Shown here piece after piece: positions 46,030-53,737 of a DNA stretch of 53,737 bases. This DNA is from Vitrella brassicaformis (taxonomy: Eukaryota; Sar; Vitrellaceae): assembly GCA_001179505.1 (NCBI GenBank), contig CDMY01000534.1, positions 1-53,737 of the forward strand, given 5' to 3'. The position numbers were made by a program, and so were the translations under genes. Each line of letters opens with the position of its first letter. Position 1 is the first letter of the stretch. The notes under the pieces are model-generated. The model did no database searches. It was not told where the DNA came from and saw only the letters and a list, made by a program, of their open reading frames with translations.

Positions 46030-46540
46030 AGGTGGTCGCCCCCTTGCGCAAGACCAGCGCAAGACTCGCAGAAGAGCGAGGCATCATATGGAGGCCACCG
46101 AACGAAATGCAAGACGACGGGCCCGTGACAGAGTGGCTGCTGATCAACGCAATGCAACACGACGAGCCAGCTATGCGGCCAACGCTTCAGAGCGAGCGGC
46201 ACAGGGGACAGATGCAAGACGACGGCCCCGTCACAGAGTGGCTGCTGATCAAGTCAATGCAACACGACGAGCCAGGAATGCGGCCCAGAGGACAGCCACT
46301 TTGCGGTTGTTCCGCATCCCTATTGACAACTTCGACGAGTCCTTGAGCATCGATGCCGATAAATCCAAACGATCCGCGAAAATTTGCGCAGCTGTACATT
46401 ATCGACAACATACAAGAGCAGGCTGCGGGGCGAATAACACGGTGTTCTTGCCACTCCGAGAATGACGATGAAATACCCACATTGGTGCCGCATCTCTCGA
46501 TAGAGGCCATCATTCAGGATGCCGACGAACCAAATTGACT
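46030..46540 (+). mobile_element. Probable Helitron replicase/helicase remnant
   Basis: One frame encodes a basic repeat pattern (RRRARDRVAADQRNATRRAS, then RRRPRHRVAADQVNATRRAR) of the kind preceding the Helitron replicase domain in many eukaryotes. A second frame, from 46353, reads NPNDPRKFAQLYIIDN, close to the Helitron motif KFAQLYIYDTENE. The two frames do not join without a frameshift near 46350, and the ORF stops at 46536. The nucleotide sequence contains a tandem duplication of about 100 bases (46110-46175 and 46212-46276). I read this as a short dead fragment; the assignment rests on motif recall. Confidence 0.45.
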
Positions 46541-46629
46541 GACTGTCGTCTATCTGGACATCCATTTCCGACGTGTCCGTCTCCTGTGCTTCGTTTGATT
46601 GCGAGACACGACAGACATCCCTCAGTGCC

Positions 46630-46712
46630 TCTCTCTCTCTATCTCTCTCTGTGTGTGTGTGTGTGTGTGTTCTCTCTATCTCTCTCTCTGTGTGTGTGTG
46701 TGTGTGTGTGTG
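46630..46712. repeat. (CT)n(GT)n compound microsatellite
   Basis: Two blocks of CT-rich followed by GT-rich sequence sit in tandem. The preceding and following 300 bases show no gene. Confidence 0.9.
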
Positions 46713-47688
46713 TGAGGACAACGATGAAGTTGCGGACGCGGCTCGACCGGCAGACACTGGCAAAATATGCCTGTCCATCTGTATCCATGCTGTTCTGAAG
46801 TCGCACGGTCTCATCAAAGTCGACGGTCTCTCTCTCTCTCTCTCTGTGCTCCCCGCGCGAAGCGCGGGCTCGCGCTAGTATGTTAGTAATGCATCGGCTG
46901 GTGCAGGTAGACAACACTGACTGCTCTGACATGGTCTGTACATTATTAAGTGTTTCGTGCTGAATGGTACTGAATAGTGGTACATTCAACTGCGTTGAGA
47001 TGAGGTCGCCACACCAGTAGAACAACTAGTGCTCTAATGTTGCCGTGCATCAAGCTGGCGGCCACACCACATACTTCACACCTCCAGTGACACACACATG
47101 TACGTCGCAACCGAGGACACCATAGCACTGGTTGGTTGAAGGCACGCGATATTTGCAGAACAAGCGACGACAAACCACTCAGAGACGCACGAGACAGACA
47201 GACAGACAGACAGGCAGACAGACAGAGAGATAGACACCTTTCACTGATCCGAGATAGAAACCTTTTGCTTATCGCGAAAGCTGAACGTGCACGCGATGAG
47301 CTAGGTGCAGACGGCATGCAGGCATGCGGAAGGAACAGCGGCCTGCCTGCCAATCCAATGCACCGACGGGTGAGTGAGTGAGTGGGACAAAATATGTACA
47401 GCCAGAGTATACTGCACGCATTCACATACACCGACAGACGCCGACAGACGAGCATGCAAATCAAACGATGGATGGCAGGGCACCCACACACGCATCAGGC
47501 CCGCTTCCCACGAAATCCGTATATCAGCCTCGATGTGATCCATTGTTCTCACAAGACGTGCTTGTGTCGCATCAAAAAATTCTGCAGTATGCTCTTGCGA
47601 TCCCACAAACCATGAAGACAATTTCAGAGAGTCTTTGATTGGGCCAGCTAGCTCCCTAACTAAATCGCCGCAACACTCGACACCTCAC
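46713..47688. other. Spacer downstream of the GH16 gene
   Basis: No coding sequence is supported on either strand. In particular no further glucanase exon follows the GH16 stop codon. A CAGA run lies at 47195-47225 and a GAGT run near 47370. Confidence 0.5.
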
Positions 47689-49122
47689 TCACCGAATGAG
47701 ATTGCTCGAGCGCATGTCGGCCTCATCGTTCTTATTTGTGATGGACAAGGCCAGGTAGGAGCCATCAGACTGGGGGTCACCATCCGCCTCTGACGACTTG
47801 ATAAGAGCGGCATTCGACGGCCTGAAGTGGGCGTAGTTGACCTGCACATCGGGCATATAAGTGCAAACAGACAAACAGACAGCCACAGATGGCATGCAGA
47901 CAACAGTACTCTCAATAGCACACATACGGTGAATGTGTGAATGCCCATCTCCCAGCGAGTCGTGTTGAGTGTGTCAAACTCGTCAATCCACCTTAAGTCG
48001 AAATCTAATGGATTGAGGGACACACACGACCGAACCAAAAACCAAACGGATCAGCCAGACAGAGAATGAATGAGTGCTGCCTCTCTGACACCTGAGTGTG
48101 TACATCTACGTGAATGTCTGTGTGTACCCTTTGTGTCGTAGTTGTAATCGTAGACTTTGACAAAATCGAAATAGATGGTTTGCGGAAGCTCTGCCGGATC
48201 AAAGCTGCCAGCCCAGTCCGGGTCGACCAGCTCAGGATCAGTAGGCCAGACACTCAGGCGAAGATTCATGGGCTCCCATAGTCGATGGACTTGGCAGTCG
48301 CTGCCAGCGGCGTCTGCCGCCTCACATGGGGCGTCCATGCGGAGCCTCTCGCCATCAAAGTACCAGGCAACATAGTCAGGGGTCCACTCAATGGCGTAGA
48401 CGTGGAAGCCTTTCTTGACAGCGTTGGTCTGTGCGTCGATGTCGTCTGGAATGCCCGGCGCTGCAAAGAACTCTGGCGTCTCGACTCTCTTCTCAAAGTC
48501 GCCCGTGAGGATATTGGTCTGGATGGGCTCGCGGCCGTGGCTGCCCATGCCGTGGATCTCAATGTCAATCTCCTCCCACGTTGCCCCAGGCAGCCTGGCG
48601 CTGTCATTTTGGAAGAGAAAGATTGCAGAAAGGATGCCTGGACGACGACAGACACGACAATATCAGGCGCGACGATATGTATGGGTGACCGGCTTGTCGG
48701 TAAAGCGTACCGTCTACCTCGACGCTGGGCTTCAGCCTCGCCTCAAACCGCCCGTAGGTGAAATTCTCCGAGGATGCCAACTAGGCAGAGAGATACGGAG
48801 GGAGACTACAAAGGGAAGGCGAGACCGTTGCTTACCTCAGCGGCGTAGGCCTTCTTGCCGCACTCGCCAAAGCACCCGCCGCCCACACCAGGGCAAAAAC
48901 ACCTGTCCTTGTTCGCGTAGATGCCCTCTTCAGTCCGATGCAAATCGTCGAAATCTACGCCAGGTCCCTGGAAAGAAACAGCAAATGAGGAAGGGAGGGA
49001 TGGGGATCGAGATGCGCACAAACCTGTCCTGCGATGAGGGGAACCAGGCACACGACACAGACCAGCGCCACCACCTTCGTGTTTGGTTTGAAGCTGCGAT
49101 CAAGTCCGACGGTGGGGTGCAT
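47689..49122 (-). CDS. Circularly permuted GH16 beta-glucanase, secreted
   Basis: GH16 enzymes hydrolyse beta-1,3 or mixed-linkage glucans. Six exons join in phase: 49122-49024, 48967-48836, 48780-48711, 48637-48128, 48004-47928 and 47841-47689, giving 346 residues. Exon 1 has a signal anchor or peptide (VVALVCVVCLVPLIAG), then a Cys-rich stretch. The fold starts in mid-domain (AYAAELASSENFTYGRFEAR), passes the catalytic motif WEEIDIEIHG, HVYAIEWTPDYVAWYFDGER and WAGSFDPAELPQTIYFDFVK, and reaches the normal C-terminal strand. Only then come the strands that normally open a GH16 domain (WIDEFDTLNTTRWEMGIHTF, then YAHFRPSNAAL and YLALSITN), followed directly by TGA. The pieces total one domain, so this is a permutation, not a tandem duplicate. 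Both catalytic Glu and the Asp are present. Confidence 0.82.
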
Positions 49123-50459
49123 GGCGCTGCTGTGGGAGGGAGGACCCTGATGGATGTGCTGCTCGGCGGGTGCCAAAAAACTACGCCAGCGCCGCCGTTA
49201 GACAACGGCCGCGATAAGTGTAAACGGACCCGCCCCACGCGGCCGTCCCTGTGCATGCTGCTCTCGCGCCAGTCGTTGCTGAAGCGCTGCCCGACAACCA
49301 CCACGGCGTGCTCAGGGGCGGACAGACACACTGTCAAGTATGGTCTCTTGGCGTACGAGTATGGTGAAAACCACAATGGTGTTTTTCACACGGTGAGCAT
49401 TCGTCTCGCGAATCCATGTGTGTACGTCTTCTTCTGTCTTCTCGCTTCCGTGGACATGGTCGAAAATAGTATCATGCACAAACATAATATGATAGATCGC
49501 CTTCTGATGCCTCGCCACATTCCCCCCACATATAGCCGCCGGTCTTCCCTCCCGTGATCACAGGCCATCCTACATATGTACAGGTCTTTCTCGTGTGCCC
49601 TGCGTGTGTCTGGGAAATATAAAAGAGCACTTCAAAACAGTGAGTGGACAGCCAAGCGATTCTGCTCGTCATTCACGACCCGTCGTCAGTTGTGTCCAAT
49701 CGGCATGAAGTCTTTGTTTCTCAATATAGAATATAGTAAGCCACATGTGGAAAAGGCAGCAAAGTAGACGGAAGAAAGCAGCACACTGCCCACCACACAG
49801 ACCCACAGAAACGCCGAAAGGCGGGATAAGACGAGTGCGCAAGCCTACCAAGGGAGGGCGCTGCCCTTCCCGAAAAAAGCCAGGCCTCCGAAGAGGGAGG
49901 GAGGGAGGGAGGGAGGGAAAAAGGAAAACGACTGCCATGCAAAGTGCGCCGAACGAGTCAGTGTTAGGGTGTCCCCGTTACACAGGCTCGTTGCCAGCTC
50001 CCTCAAGAGTCGCATGACTGCATGCACCCTTTTCCCGTCGCCATACCTCATCCCGCTCTCCCACTGCCCTCCTCCTCTCTCCCATTCCTCTCCGAAATCC
50101 CCTTCACCTCCGTGAAACCCCATACAAGGGATTGAGTGATGGACGAAAAACGGGAAGCCAATGCAGGAGCTGGCCAACTCGCTACCTATATGTCCTATGC
50201 CGCATTGCAGCTAGCTCTCTTTCCGGCATCTGCTCGCTCTACCCGTCGTCAGTGAATGATGGCTCCACACCTCTATCAAATGCATCCAACGCCTCAAATT
50301 GCAAATTCCTTTTTCTGCAAACGCATAATAAATCTTTTTTTAGTAGAAACTATCATTAACCGTAACACTCGTCTGTGTGTCCGTGATACTCATACAAATA
50401 CAGTCCCATCAGCACGCAGACTCAAACAGGCTCAAGGGGAGGAGGGATCAATCCCCGCC
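49123..50459. other. Spacer with a shared segment and a GGGA run
   Basis: Bases 49234-49313 are nearly identical to 31190-31275, inside the coding region of the large secreted gene, in the same orientation. A (GGGA)n run lies at 49889-49919. No gene is supported. Confidence 0.6.
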
Positions 50460-52965
50460 CCATCAGCACACCCCAGTCCCGCAAACCCTCCCCTCCCTCC
50501 CCCACGCAGACAGAAGCTAGTCGCACGCGCGAGGGCGATAGACAAGCGAGAGCGAATCCATCCAGACACATGACTGAACCCCCGACCCTTCCAGCCCTCC
50601 TTCTCCAACAGCGCATGAGCCATGTGAGCGATGAACACGTTGGCATCGTGTCCTCACACACCGTCACACGTCACCACCAGAGGGCAGAAGGTCACGCGGG
50701 AGTCGCAGACGGCCGAGCGGTATTTCTTCTTCTTGGCGGTCTCGTGCTGCTTCAGGATGGACTTGGTCGATCAGTTCTTGGAAGCGTAAGACGGTGCGTC
50801 AGGATCCGTAATACAGATGTCAAACGACGCACCAGCCTGCCGCTCCCACACGCCCCGAGCGACGATGTCCGCCCTGACCCCGCCCTCCCCCTCCTCTCCC
50901 GCCTTCAACACCACCTCCCGACGCACACCAGCGTCCCCCCACGCCATCCCAATCAGCTCGGCAAAAGTGTCCCGCAGCTCGTTGTGGCGATGAATCACCA
51001 GGCCGTACCACTTGCAGCACAGCGCATAGTCGACAGTGAGGGGCTGGTTGCAGTGGTCGCAGCGTGCAGCGAGGCCGGGAGGGTGACGGCCGTAACGCAT
51101 GTTGAGGGCATCTCGAAACTCCGCAGCATCAAGACCAGTGTTGTTGTCTGTCGACGGGAGGGTGGTCAGCCAGCCGGACGTCTTGTATTCGGCGCTGCGG
51201 GAGAGGACGCGATGGCGCCGGCGGTCGATGTGCGACAGGGCGGCCTCCCTCTTGGTCTTGTGGGCGACGTCCTGCTGCTGCTTGCTCTGGGTGAGGGCGT
51301 GGCGGATGGTGGCACGATGGTCGCCAGAGTGGAACGGAGCCTTGCCTTGGACGGACTTGAAAACCACCTTGGTACTCGCGCGGGAAGCGGGGTAGGCGGC
51401 TGTGGCACGGTCGAGAGGGTCACGTATGCCGGTGCCGCCATGCCGAGCAGGCAGCAGCATCAGGTCGACCTCGGACGGCGTCACAGGGCCGCCGAGGAGG
51501 GCCGGCAGCAGCTCCTTGGCGATGGCCTCGCGGAGGGGGCTGAGAGCGCACTCGTTGGTGAGCACGACATAAAAGACATAGTCCCACTCCATCTGCAGAG
51601 ACCTCGTCATTGCCGCGTGGGCCGTGTGTGGGAAGTTGCGGGCAGCAGACGTGAGCGCGCGCACGCCGCGCACCCACCCCTCGACCTTCTCGCAGAGGAA
51701 CGCCGCCCTCCCCCCCTTATCGCCCACGTAGCCGCCCAGAAACCTCTTGTTCGTGACGATCTGCACCCCCTCGGGCTCGAAGACTTCCCTTGCAATCTGC
51801 TCGAGCTCGGGTTTGACGACGAGGAAGGACTTGGCGGCCTTCGGGTGATAGCCGTATGAAAGGCCGATACGACGCAGGGCTCGAAACCACACGAGGATGC
51901 CGTGAAGTTTGCCGAGCGCCGACGAGTCATCCGCATACCAGCACTGCCGCAGCGAAGCGCTAGATGAAGAGGCCAACGGGGCCGATGAGGCCGACAAACT
52001 TTCCTCCTCACCAACTCCAACACCTTCTACATCAGAACACACACATATACCCGCACCATCCCCCTCTGCTTCTGCCCATCGCTGCCTGACTCATCCCATG
52101 CCCCACTCGACAGCATCTCATATCCCTCCTCAGCGCAGACAGCCCGCAGGGCATGGATGAGGGGAAGGCTGCCGCAGGCGTAGACGAATATCGCCATCGA
52201 ATCGCCCTGTGTGACGCCTTCACAGCTCCACAGACAGCCGGCTGAGCCTTGCAGGTGGAGTGCGGCGAATCCTCGGTAGGTGTTGAACGCATAGCGAGAG
52301 CAGCGGGGCCACAGCACATGGGTGTTCCAGATGGCAGCAGGCCGACTGATGCGATTGAAGGCGTTGCTCGCGTCCACCAGCAGGAGCCTCTTGGTCTCGT
52401 CCTCTTAGAAGAGGTCATTCACCGCGTGCACAGCCCCCTCGAGGCCCCCCTTCACACCGATGCACAGCTGATCAGTGCCGCAGGTCGTCTCCAGGTCAGA
52501 GCGGGTCACCATGGTCATGCACTTGCCAGTCAGGCGAGAGAGCACCTCCCCGACGCCGATAGGGCGGACACCAGGGCATTTGTCGAGAGCGATGAGGCGG
52601 CACGCTCGCAGGGCCTTGATGTTGTCCCATGGGACGATGGTGTTGGCCAGGATAGAGACGAGCGAGGCCACAGCCGCGCAGAGGCGACCGCTCTTGGCAC
52701 CGTATCGGAGGAGGAAGGTCTGCCAGAAGTTCGCATCGCCACCGGTCAGTCCAGCGCTCCCACTGAGACTCCGTGCCGCTCGCTCCACGGTCGAGTCCGT
52801 GATGTTCACGTCAATGAGGGGAGGGAGGTCGTCACAGGGAAGGAAGGCTTTCTCGTGCGGCTGCTGCTGCGGTGGGTGCTTCTCGCGAAAGACATCGAGC
52901 ACCGTGACCACCACACCACACAACACCGCCCGCACCGGAATGGCAACCCTCTCGCTGCATCAGGC
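50460..52965 (-). mobile_element. Decayed retroelement reverse transcriptase with nuclease-like C-terminus
   Basis: In order on the minus strand come RLIALDKCPGVRPIGVGEVL, a TAA at 52405-52407, LLLVDASNAFNRISR, EGVTQGDSMAIFVYA, a frameshift near 52035, and the catalytic box QCWYADDSSALGKL. After the thumb-like region (RFLGGYVGDKGGRAAFLCEK), a zinc-knuckle-like CDHC...CCKWYGLVIHRHNE leads to REVVLKAGEEGEGGVRADIV and ASFDICITDPDAPSY, which resembles a restriction-like nuclease. A TGA follows SKN at 50771. Homology then continues past two stops, to about 50460, in a C-terminal region (VTFCPLVVTCDGV, then IRSRLSIALARATSFCLRG). This is an RT of a non-LTR-like class, no longer translatable. No target-site duplication was identified. 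Confidence 0.8.
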
Positions 52966-53737
52966 ACGTAGAGCATCTGGTACCCACCAGTCGGTGTGCG
53001 ACTCGCTGTCCTCCCCAGCTGACAGGACGATGATCCGCAGCTGTGCGTCCTTGAGTGAGGGCTTCTCCTCCTTCCACTTGACCAGCTCCTCATGCCCACG
53101 ACCCACTGCGTCGTACACTGCCGTCTCGCCAGACTGACGCGCACGGTCGAGGGCATCACGGAAAGGCTCCATGTAGGGGGACAGCTGGTGGTAGATAGAA
53201 ACACGCAGACATGGGTCCTCGGGGAGGGGCGGAGGTGGGGAGATGTGTGCTGTGCTCACTTTGCATGTGTATTTGATGTCGTCTCTGCCGCTGAATAGCA
53301 CCAGCCCGAGACACGTCGGCGTCTCGTAGGCCTCGATACGGTTGGTCAGAGTCTAATGCAATCCACACACACGCAGAGAGAGAGAAAGAGAGATGCCTCT
53401 GTCGATTTGTGTGCGTTGCCCTACCTCAAACAGCTGCTTGACGACCTCGAGTCGACTCATGGCTGTGTTCTTAATCGGCGATCGCTCATTCATGGCCCAG
53501 ACAGTCGGTGCCGTCCGATCGTTGAGGAATCTCTGCCAATCCTCGTCAGTAACAGGCAGGCCGGCTGATGGTCTGCGGAGGGTCTGTGGGATCCAGCTGT
53601 CAGTGGACATGGCCGGCTTCATGTGGCGGGTAAAGGGGGAGCCCACCACAAAGTTGTCGCCTCCCTGGAACAGCCGCCAACCCGTCAGACAAGAGACACA
53701 TGTGCCTATGCAGGTGGAGCAAATGGGTGTGTGTGGG
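52966..53737 (-). CDS. VWA-domain protein, partial at both ends
   Basis: The 5' part lies outside the window. Visible exons encode VGSPFTRHMKPAMSTDSWIP, then AMSRLEVVKQLFE; after an intron (about 53424-53356) come TLTNRIEAYETPTCLGLVLF, QSGETAVYDAVGRGHEEL and LRIIVLSAGEDSES, which follow the von Willebrand A fold. The metal site looks degenerate: the first loop reads NERSP instead of DxSxS, and the SDGED block reads SAGED. The frame stops with TGA at about 52960, immediately before the retroelement. A GTACCA donor-like site after DWW could mean that the element sits in an intron, or the gene may be truncated there. Confidence 0.6.

Noticed and set aside
45950-46030. ORF reading Cys/Val/Leu repeats
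   Set aside because: It is a translation of a TG microsatellite.
47689-49122. Tandem double-domain GH16 protein
   Set aside because: The second set of strands stops before any second catalytic region, and the first lacks its own opening strands, so the two sets together make one permuted domain.
50570-51859. 429-residue plus-strand ORF
   Set aside because: It is antisense to the reverse transcriptase, whose YADD box and flanking motifs are unmistakable.
1-53737. CRISPR arrays, operons and bacterial ribosome-binding sites
   Set aside because: The window is intron-rich eukaryotic DNA; no regularly spaced direct repeats of CRISPR type are present.

Overview
The window is nuclear DNA of a eukaryote. 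Almost every gene is split by short GT-AG introns (about 55-110 bases), genes lie on both strands a few tens to hundreds of bases apart, and spacers are rich in CA/TG, GGAT and other microsatellites. A PsbQ-like photosystem II subunit carries a signal peptide, an AFAP-type plastid motif and a twin-arginine thylakoid signal, as in algae with a complex red-derived plastid. With conventional splicing and parasite-like Crinkler/RHS ATPases, a chromerid-type alveolate alga (Vitrella or Chromera relative) is my best inference; it is not proven.

Layout. 0-1.2 kb: end of an unknown membrane-anchored gene. 1.3-6.9 kb: two inverted copies of a ~0.55 kb repeat flank a secreted arylsulfotransferase-like gene that ends in a trefoil domain and a 32-bp hairpin. 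6.9-13.2 kb: three paralogues of a family I do not recognise, two of them frameshifted. 13.6-14.3 kb: dispersed repeats. 14.6-22.8 kb: a dense housekeeping block, NF-YC (-), HSBP1 (+), PsbQ (-) and a kinesin-like coiled-coil protein (+), arranged as two head-to-head pairs. 23.5-25.8 kb: a small putative secreted ORF and a disordered Ser/Pro-rich protein. 26.5-28.8 kb: a Crinkler/RHS-like P-loop ATPase (-). 29.9-33.5 kb: a last exon of a small gene and a large secreted unknown protein. 34.6-35.3 kb: a secreted phospholipase A2-like protein. 35.3-37.6 kb: dispersed repeats. 37.7-41.1 kb: PP2A regulatory subunit B'' (-). 41.3-44.5 kb: an apparent fusion of an Arg/Asp-rich tail, a P-loop ATPase and a PD-(D/E)XK nuclease (+). 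45.4-46.5 kb: tandem repeats and a probable Helitron remnant. 47.7-49.1 kb: a circularly permuted GH16 glucanase (-). 50.5-53.0 kb: a decayed reverse transcriptase with a nuclease domain (-), abutting a partial VWA-domain gene.

The most notable items are the permuted GH16 enzyme, the inverted-repeat-flanked arylsulfotransferase/trefoil gene, the three-copy mosaic family, and the two Crinkler/RHS-type ATPases. All exon models were built by eye from splice signals, reading-frame phase and family similarity recalled from knowledge. No searches were run.
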